DNA of 6,665 bases from Flavisolibacter sp. (GTDB lineage Bacteria; Bacteroidota; Bacteroidia; Chitinophagales; Chitinophagaceae): positions 1-6,665 of the forward strand of contig JAICTW010000153.1 of NCBI GenBank assembly GCA_025936195.1, given 5' to 3'. Below are positions 1 through 5,101 of this stretch, one piece after another. Under the pieces are notes generated by a model that saw nothing but the letters and a program-made list of their open reading frames with translations, was not told where the DNA came from and did no database searches. Each line of letters opens with the position of its first letter. Positions within the stretch are counted from its first letter, which is position 1. The translations under genes and the position numbers were made by a program.

Positions 1-12
1 AAACAAAGAACT

Positions 13-55
13 TTTTTTGTGAGCACAGCAAAAACATGATAGTGTTCACAAGAAA
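13..55. other. Stem-loop downstream of leuB
   Basis: Arms TTGTGAGCAC (17-26) and GTGTTCACAA (42-51) pair at nine of ten positions around a 15-nt loop. The odd position is a G-U pair if transcribed from the plus strand and a C-A mismatch from the minus strand. The stem could extend into the T-run at 13-16 against GAAA at 52-55. In the leuB direction the stem is followed by A residues, not a U-tract, so it is not a textbook intrinsic terminator. It could still mark the 3' end of the leu transcript or protect it, or belong to a gene beyond the left edge. Confidence 0.4.
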
Positions 56-112
56 TTTATTCAATAGCAAGCAAGCATTCGAAAGTTCAACAGAGTTATG
101 GGCCGCAGTTTT

Positions 113-144
113 AACTTGTAAACCCGTGAACTCGTAAACTTTTA
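113..144. repeat. Four tandem copies of an 8-bp repeat
   Basis: Four consecutive octamers read AACTTGTA, AACCCGTG, AACTCGTA and AACTTTTA, consensus roughly AACTYGTA. Copies one and three differ at one position. The last copy covers 142-144, the complement of the leuB TAA stop, so the array abuts and includes the end of leuB. No protein is encoded here. It looks like a short tandem intergenic repeat; a role in transcription termination or protein binding is not shown. Confidence 0.6.
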
Positions 145-1257
145 GATCAGTGTTGATTTTCTCAATTCGATATTGGTCTGGTTGAAATTATTCGGTAACC
201 TTTCAGCCACATAATCACTAATCAAATCACCAATGGTAGAAGTGAAATAGTAATTGATCGGGTCTATATCTTTTGTAACAAATTTGGAATCCAATGCCCA
301 GGCAACGGCTTCACGAACCAATGCCGCTTCTGTATGCATATTCAAATGATCGAGCAAAAGTGCAGCGGATAAAATAGAGCCTGTTGGATTGGCAATATCT
401 TTTCCTGCCGCCTGCGGATACGAACCATGAATGGGTTCAAACAAGGCCGTGTGCTCACCAACAGAAGCAGAAGGCAACATGCCCAATGAGCCACTGATCA
501 CACTGGCTTCATCGCTGATGATATCGCCAAACATATTTTCGGTAAGGATCACATCAAATTGTTTTGGATTGACAATGATCTGCATAGAAGCATTATCAAC
601 AAACATGTAATCAACAGTAACATCAGCATAGTTCCTGGCAACTTCCTGAACTACTTTTCTCCAAAGACGCGATGTTTCCAACACATTGGCTTTATCAACC
701 AATGTCAATTTCTTTTTACGCTGTTGTGCCGATTTGAAGGCGAGAAGCGCAATGCGTTCGATTTCTGTTCTGTTGTAAATGCAAAGGTCAGACGCTTCTG
801 TTCCTTCAGCATTCAATTCTTTTTTGCCGAAATAAATTCCTCCGGTTAATTCACGATACACAACGAAGTCAACCCCTTCCAGTTGCTTTGGTTTCAGGGG
901 TGATAAATGATGTAAAGAAGGGAAGGTAGCAACAGGACGGATGTTGGCATACAAGCCTAATGATTTTCTCAGCTTCAATAAACCCTGCTCAGGCCTCACT
1001 TTAGCCGTAGGATCATTATCATATTTCGGATGACCGATCGCACCAAATAAAATCGCATCGCTGTTCACACAAATTTCGATGGTTTCGTCTGGTAAAGGGT
1101 TCCCTGTTTTGTCAATGGCATCGGCGCCCATTAAACCGTAAGTGTAATAAAATTCATGTGCAAACTTTTCACCAACAGCATTTAATACTTTAATGGATTG
1201 CTTCGTTACTTCCGGACCAATGCCATCTCCCAATATAACTGCAATATTTTTTCGCAT
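142..1257 (-). CDS. leuB: 3-isopropylmalate dehydrogenase LeuB
   Basis: Cytoplasmic NAD-dependent enzyme that oxidises and decarboxylates 3-isopropylmalate to 2-ketoisocaproate, the last step before transamination to leucine. The 371-residue protein is full length for the family. Visible features, in order: GDGIGPEV near residues 10-17; substrate-binding arginines R97, R107 and R135 (RKSLGLYANIRP and VYRELTGG); the tyrosine in IYFGKK (Y142); the catalytic lysine in VDKANVLE (K189); metal-binding aspartates D221 (VDNASMQ), D245 and D249 (FGDIISDEAS); and the NAD-site segment HGSYPQAAGKDIANPTGS at about 277-294. Isocitrate and tartrate dehydrogenases are relatives, but the RKxLGLYANIRP stretch and the leu context favour LeuB. 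The ATG follows the leuD stop by 2 nt, so the two genes are probably translationally linked. It is the last gene of the operon. Confidence 0.97.
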   Translation of the reverse strand: MRKNIAVILGDGIGPEVTKQSIKVLNAVGEKFAHEFYYTYGLMGADAIDKTGNPLPDETIEICVNSDAILFGAIGHPKYDNDPTAKVRPEQGLLKLRKSLGLYANIRPVATFPSLHHLSPLKPKQLEGVDFVVYRELTGGIYFGKKELNAEGTEASDLCIYNRTEIERIALLAFKSAQQRKKKLTLVDKANVLETSRLWRKVVQEVARNYADVTVDYMFVDNASMQIIVNPKQFDVILTENMFGDIISDEASVISGSLGMLPSASVGEHTALFEPIHGSYPQAAGKDIANPTGSILSAALLLDHLNMHTEAALVREAVAWALDSKFVTKDIDPINYYFTSTIGDLISDYVAERLPNNFNQTNIELRKSTLI

Positions 1258-1259
1258 GA

Positions 1260-1847
1260 TTAAGCGGTTTGTTTTTCGAATGCTTCTATATCTTCTCTAA
1301 TGCTTAGCAAGTAATCAATGTCGTCATATCCATTCAGCAGACAGGTTTTTTTGTAATTGCTGATTTCAAACTTTTCCTGCTCCCCGGTAGAGTCAATGGT
1401 GATGGTTTGATCTTCCAGATTTATGGTTAGCATGGTGCCGTTGGGTTGTGCAAATATTTTTTGAAGAAAGGCATCACTCACCTGCACCGGCAGTAAGCCG
1501 TTGTTCAATGCATTATTCTTAAAGATGTCTGCAAAGAAACTTGAGACCACTACTTTGAATCCATGATCGGCAATAGACCAGGCGGCATGTTCCCGTGAAG
1601 AACCACATCCAAAATTTTTTCCTGCTACTAAAATTTCTCCCTTGTATTCAGGATGATTGAGAATGAAATCTTTTTTCGGCCTGGCTTCATCGTCGTTCTC
1701 ATATCTCCAGTCGCGAAACAAGTTTTTCCCAAAGCCAATCTTTGTTGTGGCTTTTAAAAAACGTGCAGGAATGATCTGATCGGTATCAATGTTTTCAATA
1801 TTGACCGGAACAAAACTGCTTTTTACTATGTTAATTGGTTTACCCAT
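1260..1847 (-). CDS. leuD: 3-isopropylmalate dehydratase small subunit LeuD
   Basis: Small subunit of isopropylmalate isomerase, which with LeuC interconverts 2- and 3-isopropylmalate through dehydration and rehydration. From the chosen ATG the product is 195 residues, normal for LeuD. Motifs: [14 protein letters not shown] near residues 18-31, the swivel-domain loop [12 protein letters not shown] (79-90), [15 protein letters not shown] (106-120), and the C-terminal [12 protein letters not shown] segment. The frame stays open upstream to an ATG at 1940, but those 31 extra residues are basic and low-complexity, run into intergenic repeat sequence and precede the conserved LeuD N-terminus. The ATG at 1847 is therefore the better start; it is preceded by an A-rich stretch rather than a Shine-Dalgarno sequence, as is common in Bacteroidota. 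It is separated from leuC by 522 nt, which is unusual for this pair. Confidence 0.95.
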   Translation of the reverse strand: MGKPINIVKSSFVPVNIENIDTDQIIPARFLKATTKIGFGKNLFRDWRYENDDEARPKKDFILNHPEYKGEILVAGKNFGCGSSREHAAWSIADHGFKVVVSSFFADIFKNNALNNGLLPVQVSDAFLQKIFAQPNGTMLTINLEDQTITIDSTGEQEKFEISNYKKTCLLNGYDDIDYLLSIREDIEAFEKQTA

Positions 1848-1881
1848 GATTTTTGTTTTTTCTTTTGTACCAATCTTCTTT

Positions 1882-1961
1882 GCTACTATTTGGCTGCTGT
1901 TGCGTCGCACTCTTTTACGTTCTGTAATTCTTATCATCACTTGCGACGCTCGCTACTGTTT
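1882..1961. repeat. Long inverted repeat with flanking direct repeats upstream of leuD
   Basis: GCGTCGCA at 1902-1909 is perfectly complementary to TGCGACGC at 1942-1949, with a 32-nt loop. The pair is bracketed by near-identical direct repeats, GCTACTATTT (1882-1891) and GCTACTGTTT (1952-1961), which match at nine of ten positions. In the leuD transcript the structure lies 35-114 nt upstream of the start codon, so it would form part of the leuD leader. It resembles a dispersed intergenic repeat, but copy number cannot be judged from this window. Confidence 0.5.
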
Positions 1962-2022
1962 TCAATCGTTCTTTTAATCTGAAGAGACCCACCCCAGTCG
2001 TTTACAATTCAGTCACTCTCAA

Positions 2023-2046
2023 CTTCGCCCCTCCGAGGAGGGGAAG
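2023..2046. repeat. GC-rich palindrome CCCCTCC-GA-GGAGGGG
   Basis: Arms CCCCTCC (2028-2034) and GGAGGGG (2037-2043) are perfect complements around GA. CTT (2023-2025) and AAG (2044-2046) extend the stem past a two-base bulge. In RNA two bases cannot close a loop, so the innermost pair would open. It stands out as G/C-rich in AT-rich surroundings. From memory, palindromes of this CCCCTCC/GGAGGGG type recur between genes in Bacteroidota genomes. There is no U-tract on either side, so it is not called a terminator. Confidence 0.6.
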
Positions 2047-2051
2047 GTTCT

Positions 2052-2110
2052 TGAAAGCATTTAGTTTCTTCCTTTCAGTTTGGCTAAAGCCAATTAAGAA
2101 AGTGCTTTCA
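2052..2110. repeat. 59-nt three-tier stem-loop
   Basis: Three collinear pairs of perfectly complementary arms nest inside each other: TGAAAGCA (2052-2059) with TGCTTTCA (2103-2110), TTTCTT (2065-2070) with AAGAAA (2096-2101), and TTGGCT (2080-2085) with AGCCAA (2088-2093). That gives 20 base pairs in 59 nt, with asymmetric internal loops. The inner TTGGCTAAAGCCAA palindrome is of a type I recall from Bacteroidota intergenic regions, often near a CGCTTAAAGCG palindrome, which is exactly what follows here. Confidence 0.6.
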
Positions 2111-2114
2111 TTAT

Positions 2115-2134
2115 CCGCCGCTTAAAAGCGACGG
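2115..2134. repeat. CCGCCGCTT-AA-AAGCGACGG palindrome
   Basis: Nine-base arms at 2115-2123 and 2126-2134 pair at eight positions. The single mismatch (C2118 against A2131) would be repaired by one transition giving CCGTCGCTT/AAGCGACGG, so this looks like a slightly decayed perfect palindrome. It sits five bases after the 59-nt stem-loop, and the two probably form one composite repeat unit. Confidence 0.6.
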
Positions 2135-2160
2135 GCAATTGTGTGATGACACTATATTGC
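2135..2160. repeat. Small nested inverted repeat
   Basis: GCAAT (2135-2139) pairs with ATTGC (2156-2160), and inside it GTGT (2141-2144) pairs with ACAC (2149-2152) around GATG. It abuts the preceding palindrome directly. The arms are short, so it may be chance in AT-rich DNA. Confidence 0.3.
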
Positions 2161-2172
2161 TCAATAAAATTC

Positions 2173-2218
2173 TGAACCTTGAAGTGAGTGAACCTTCGCC
2201 AGGCTCAGGATAAACTCC
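2173..2218. repeat. Direct repeat plus CTTCGCCAGGCTCAGG element
   Basis: TGAACCTT occurs at 2173-2180 and again at 2189-2196, 16 bp apart. The second copy leads into CTTCGCCAGGCTCAGG and then ATAAACTCC (to 2218). This is one base from CTTCGACAGGCTCAGG, which I recall as a very common Bacteroidota intergenic repeat (minus-strand form CCTGAGCCTGTCGAAG). GAACCTTC (2190-2197) is also the exact complement of GAAGGTTC at 2043-2050, at the edge of the GC-rich palindrome. Family assignment is from memory. Confidence 0.5.
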
Positions 2219-2333
2219 ACAAAAGATGACAATAGCAACATTGCTGGCTACATAATCATCAACTTTATTTTAAAGAACTATTTCAAACAAGAAATGAAAC
2301 TCGTCAAACAAACTAACTGCTTTAAGAAAAGCT

Positions 2334-2352
2334 GAGAAAAGAAAAGTTTCTC
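2334..2352. repeat. GAGAAA/TTTCTC stem-loop after leuC
   Basis: GAGAAA (2334-2339) and TTTCTC (2347-2352) form a perfect 6-bp stem with a 7-nt loop, 18 nt past the leuC stop in the transcribed direction. It lies next to the G-rich repeat that overlaps the leuC end and is probably part of the same element. There is no clear U-tract after it. Confidence 0.35.
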
Positions 2353-2388
2353 CAACCTAAGTCTTCCCTTTAGGGGGACAGGGGGAGT
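2347..2388. repeat. G-rich intergenic repeat overlapping the leuC 3' end
   Basis: The plus strand shows CCCTTTAGGG (2366-2375, an AGGG/CCCT palindrome) running into GGGGGACAGGGGGAGT (2373-2388). This pattern resembles the CTCCCCCTGTCCCCCTAAAGGGG-like repeats I recall from Bacteroidota spacers; the left arm here is degraded (AGTCTTCCC). The leuC stop codon (2370-2372) and its last codons lie inside the element. Confidence 0.55.
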
Positions 2389-3782
2389 AATTCACGAACA
2401 TCGGTTACGACCCCGGTTATTGCTGCTGCCGCCGCAGTTAATGGACTTGCCAAAAGAGTTCTGGCGCCGGCACCTTGCCTTCCTTCAAAATTTCTGTTGC
2501 TTGTTGAGATGCAATATTCACCGGCAGGAACTTTATCTTCATTCATTCCCAAACAGGCACTGCATCCAGCCTGGCGGATTTCAAATCCGGCTTCTTCAAA
2601 AATTTTATTGAGGCCTTCTGCTTTCGCCTGTGCCGCTACCTGTTGCGAGCCAGGAACGATCATCACTTTCACATGCTCGTTCTTTTTTCTTCCTTTCACA
2701 ACACTTGCTACCAAACGCAGGTCTTCAATTCTGGAGTTGGTGCAGGAACCAATAAAAATATTTTGAACCGGCATTCCTTTCAATGGTTTGCCGCCTTGTA
2801 ATCCCATATAGTTAAGTGCTTTCAAAATATTTTTACGTTCGCTTTCTTCAGGAATGCTTTCAGGAGTTGGAATCAACCCTGTAATGCCAATGCCTAAACC
2901 AGGGTTGGTTCCATAAGTGATCATTGGTTCAATATCGGCAGCACCAATAGAAATTTCTTTATCAAATTTTGAATCAGCATCACTGTACAATTGTTTCCAC
3001 TCTTCAACTTTCCTGTTCCACTCTTCACCTTTTGGAGCAAACTCTCTTCCTTTGATATAGTTGAAAGTAGTTTCATCCGGAGCGATCATTCCACCTCTGG
3101 CACCCATTTCAATGCTCATATTGCAAATGGTCATTCTTGCTTCCATCGAAAGGGAACGGATGGTGGAACCGGCGTATTCAACAAAATAGCCTGTTGCACC
3201 GCTTGCCGATATTTTTGAAATGATATAAAGAATAATGTCTTTGGAAACAACACCTTTATTTAATTCACCATCAATATTGATGCGCATGAGTTTTGGTTTG
3301 CTTTGCAATAAGCATTGCGAAGCAAAAACCATTTCCACTTCGCTGGTTCCAATGCCGAATGCAATAGAACCGAATGCGCCGTGAGTAGAAGTGTGACTAT
3401 CGCCACAGACGATGGTCATGCCGGGTTGAGTAATTCCTAACTCAGGCCCGATCACATGAACGATGCCCTGGTAAGGATGTCCCAATCCATACAATTCAAT
3501 TCCATATTTTTTACAATTCTCAATTAGCTTTTCCACTTGCTTGCGTGATAATTCTTCACGAATGGGTAAATGTTGATTGAGTGTAGGAACATTATGATCT
3601 GCCGTTGCTACAATATGATCCGGACGAAATACTTTCAGTCCGCGTTTTTCCAATCCGGCAAAGGCCTGCGGACTGGTTACTTCGTGAATAAAATGCTTGT
3701 CAATATAAATTACAGAGGGTCCATCTTCAATGGACTTTACCACATGTTTATCCCAAATTTTTTCAAATAATGTCTTACCCAT
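2370..3782 (-). CDS. leuC: 3-isopropylmalate dehydratase large subunit LeuC
   Basis: Large, Fe-S-bearing subunit of isopropylmalate isomerase (aconitase superfamily), partner of LeuD. At 470 residues it is full length. The [4Fe-4S] ligands are all present: C347 in IGSCTNSR and C407/C410 in [10 protein letters not shown], the usual family numbering. Other family motifs are [15 protein letters not shown] (125-139), [12 protein letters not shown] (145-156), the [15 protein letters not shown] stretch (222-236) and [12 protein letters not shown] (427-438). Aconitase and homoaconitase are relatives, but the size, the separate small subunit and the leu context settle LeuC. The start is the ATG 2 nt after the leuA stop, which suggests coupled translation. 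The family-like C-terminus ends about VTDVREL; the final LPLSP and the TAA are encoded by a G/C-rich intergenic repeat. Confidence 0.97.
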   Translation of the reverse strand: MGKTLFEKIWDKHVVKSIEDGPSVIYIDKHFIHEVTSPQAFAGLEKRGLKVFRPDHIVATADHNVPTLNQHLPIREELSRKQVEKLIENCKKYGIELYGLGHPYQGIVHVIGPELGITQPGMTIVCGDSHTSTHGAFGSIAFGIGTSEVEMVFASQCLLQSKPKLMRINIDGELNKGVVSKDIILYIISKISASGATGYFVEYAGSTIRSLSMEARMTICNMSIEMGARGGMIAPDETTFNYIKGREFAPKGEEWNRKVEEWKQLYSDADSKFDKEISIGAADIEPMITYGTNPGLGIGITGLIPTPESIPEESERKNILKALNYMGLQGGKPLKGMPVQNIFIGSCTNSRIEDLRLVASVVKGRKKNEHVKVMIVPGSQQVAAQAKAEGLNKIFEEAGFEIRQAGCSACLGMNEDKVPAGEYCISTSNRNFEGRQGAGARTLLASPLTAAAAAITGVVTDVRELLPLSP

Positions 3783-3784
3783 AA

Positions 3785-4954
3785 TTATGCTACTGCGGTT
3801 TCAGGTTGATATTGGTTTGCTAAAACTTTTAAATCTTCTTCCATCACTTCTTTTTTGGAATCGGCAACTCTTAAAAATTGCTGATACAAAACATCAATGT
3901 CATTGCGATTGAATTGATAGCCCAGTTTCAAAAAGCGGTAAGCCAAAGCACTGCGTCCGCTTCTTGCTGTTAAAACGATCTTGCTTCCTTCAGCACCTAC
4001 TTCATCAGGATTGATAATTTCATACGTTGATGCATCTTTTAAAAATCCATCCTGGTGAATGCCGGATGAATGTGAGAAAGCATTAGCGCCAACAATGGCT
4101 TTATTCGGCTGTACCGGCATGCGCATGGTATCAGAAACCAAACGGCTTAACGGGTTTAGTTTTTTTGTTTTGATATTGGTATGAAGTCTCAGATGCCTGT
4201 GTTGTTTTAAGATCATCACCACTTCTTCCAATGACGTATTGCCTGCTCTTTCACCCAAACCATTGATAGTACATTCAATTTGTCGTGCACCACTGATCAC
4301 TCCTGAAATAGAATTAGCAGTGGCCAATCCCAGATCATTATGACAATGACAGGATATGATGGCTTTATCAATGTTTGAAACATTGTTCTTTAAATAAGCA
4401 ATCTTCTCGCCATATTGTTGCGGCAAACAATAACCGGTGGTATCAGGAATATTTACGGTTGTAGCGCCGGCTGCAATTACCGCTTCAATAACTCTTGCTA
4501 AATAATCATTGTCGGTCCTTCCTGCATCTTCTGCATAAAATTCTACATCATCTGTAAAATTGCGGGCCCATTTTACAGCTTGTACTGCTCTTTCAATAAT
4601 CTGCTCTCTTGTAGAATTGAATTTGCTTTTGATGTGATAATCGGAAGTGCCGATGCCGGTATGAATACGTGGACGCTTTGCATATTTCAAAGCCTGCGCA
4701 GCCACTTCAATATCTTTTTGAACGGCACGGCTCAATCCGCAAACCGTTGCATGCTTAATGGTCTTTGCAATCTTTTCAACGGACTCAAAATCGCCGGGAC
4801 TTGAAATAGGGAAACCGGCTTCAATGATATCAACGCCAAGGTCTTCCAGTTGAACAGCAAGCTCCAGTTTTTCCTGTGTATTCAATTTGCAACCGGGCAC
4901 CTGTTCGCCATCACGAAGTGTGGTATCGAAAATATAGACTTGATTATTGGCCAT
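3785..4954 (-). CDS. leuA: 2-isopropylmalate synthase LeuA, short form
   Basis: First committed enzyme of leucine synthesis; it condenses acetyl-CoA with 2-ketoisovalerate. The TIM-barrel catalytic domain is complete: [12 protein letters not shown] (10-21, with R14, D15 and E17 at the active site), EDAGRTD (142-148), the metal-binding HCHNDLGLA (203-211), [15 protein letters not shown] (231-245), then [13 protein letters not shown] (295-307) of the linker subdomain. The protein is 389 residues and stops shortly after that subdomain, so the roughly 130-residue C-terminal leucine-binding domain of E. coli-type LeuA is absent. Citramalate or homocitrate synthase is the alternative; the surrounding leuCDB genes favour LeuA. 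It is the first gene of the operon, with a roughly 140-nt divergent control region upstream. The start at 4954 gives the conserved N-terminus directly, without a clear Shine-Dalgarno sequence. Confidence 0.95.
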   Translation of the reverse strand: MANNQVYIFDTTLRDGEQVPGCKLNTQEKLELAVQLEDLGVDIIEAGFPISSPGDFESVEKIAKTIKHATVCGLSRAVQKDIEVAAQALKYAKRPRIHTGIGTSDYHIKSKFNSTREQIIERAVQAVKWARNFTDDVEFYAEDAGRTDNDYLARVIEAVIAAGATTVNIPDTTGYCLPQQYGEKIAYLKNNVSNIDKAIISCHCHNDLGLATANSISGVISGARQIECTINGLGERAGNTSLEEVVMILKQHRHLRLHTNIKTKKLNPLSRLVSDTMRMPVQPNKAIVGANAFSHSSGIHQDGFLKDASTYEIINPDEVGAEGSKIVLTARSGRSALAYRFLKLGYQFNRNDIDVLYQQFLRVADSKKEVMEEDLKVLANQYQPETAVA

Positions 4955-4968
4955 AGCAATTTGTGTTA

Positions 4969-4981
4969 GAAGATAGTCTTC
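4969..4981 (-). promoter_or_regulatory. Hairpin in the leuA leader
   Basis: GAAGA/TCTTC, 5-bp arms with a 3-nt loop, lies 15-27 nt upstream of the leuA ATG, close enough to affect ribosome loading. On the minus strand the GAAG arm could instead pair with the upstream CTTC of the GCTTC copies, so two mutually exclusive structures are possible. The arms are short and chance is a real alternative. Confidence 0.25.
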
Positions 4982-5013
4982 GAAGCTACTGGAAGCTGAA
5001 TTGGTTCGAAAAA

Positions 5014-5031
5014 CAAAATATGCCTATTTTG
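5014..5031. promoter_or_regulatory. Palindrome CAAAATA-TGCC-TATTTTG
   Basis: Perfect 7-bp arms around TGCC, placed 60 nt upstream of the leuA ATG and 67 nt upstream of the plus-strand ATG. On each strand the arm reads TATTTTG, one base short of the Bacteroidota -7 box TAnnTTTG. It could be a pair of back-to-back weak promoter boxes or an operator for a dimeric regulator serving both genes. Confidence 0.4.
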
Positions 5032-5044
5032 CGTTAGTGAAAGG

Positions 5045-5101
5045 ATGGGTAACAGGCTGAAACTCTTGCCCATACTGCGTTTTGCTTTAAACTTTATATG
5101 A
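5045..5101 (+). CDS. Possible leucine-rich upstream ORF (18 codons)
   Basis: The ATG at 5045 opens a frame encoding MGNRLKLLPILRFALNFI and ending at TGA 5099-5101. The stop overlaps the start of the next gene: ATGA with the ATG at 5098 and TGATG with the ATG at 5101, the arrangement seen in translational coupling. Five of eighteen residues are leucine (CTG, CTC, TTG, CTG, TTA). The purine run GAAAGG abuts the ATG directly, too close for a proper ribosome-binding site. An ORF this short can arise by chance; coding status is unproven. Confidence 0.3.
   Translation: MGNRLKLLPILRFALNFI

Larger units (their letters stand above)
1848..2369. other. Gene-free, repeat-rich leuC-leuD spacer
   Basis: This 522-bp stretch inside the operon holds no convincing gene in any frame and no recognisable protein remnant. 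It contains several palindromic or repeated segments, listed separately: around 1882-1961, 2023-2046, 2052-2110, 2115-2134, 2135-2160, 2173-2218 and 2334-2388. I looked for the Bacteroidota -7 box (TAnnTTTG) on the minus strand and saw no good match, so a private leuD promoter is not supported, though not excluded. The adjoining gene junctions in the operon are only 2 nt. Confidence 0.8.
4955..5097. promoter_or_regulatory. Divergent leuA / plus-strand gene control region
   Basis: This 143-bp spacer must hold the leu operon promoter and probably that of the plus-strand gene. It contains an 18-bp palindrome (5014-5031), two TTCGAA palindromes (4979-4984 and 5005-5010), a GAAGCT direct repeat 10 bp apart (4982-4987 and 4992-4997) and a hairpin near the leuA start. 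No perfect TAnnTTTG box was found; the palindrome arms come closest. A TTG at 5001-5003 could be a -33 element for the plus strand, with a 21-nt gap, slightly long. Confidence 0.5.

Noticed and set aside
13..55. Rho-independent terminator of the leu operon
   Set aside because: In the leuB direction the stem contains a mismatch and is followed by A residues instead of a U-tract.
66..77. AGCA triplet tandem
   Set aside because: Three copies of a 4-mer is easily chance and has no context.
113..144. CRISPR-like array
   Set aside because: Units are only 8 bp and directly adjacent with no spacers.
1848..1940. In-frame 31-codon N-terminal extension of leuD from the ATG at 1940
   Set aside because: The extra residues are basic and low-complexity, overlap an intergenic inverted repeat, and LeuD homologues begin at the [14 protein letters not shown] start.
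2028..2043. Intrinsic terminator between leuC and leuD
   Set aside because: A strong GC stem is present but there is no T-run on either side, and terminating here would cut off leuD and leuB.
4966..5016. Possible TTG-started leader peptide of 16 codons before leuA
   Set aside because: Non-ATG start, only one internal leucine codon, and no run of control codons, so a leucine attenuator peptide is not supported.
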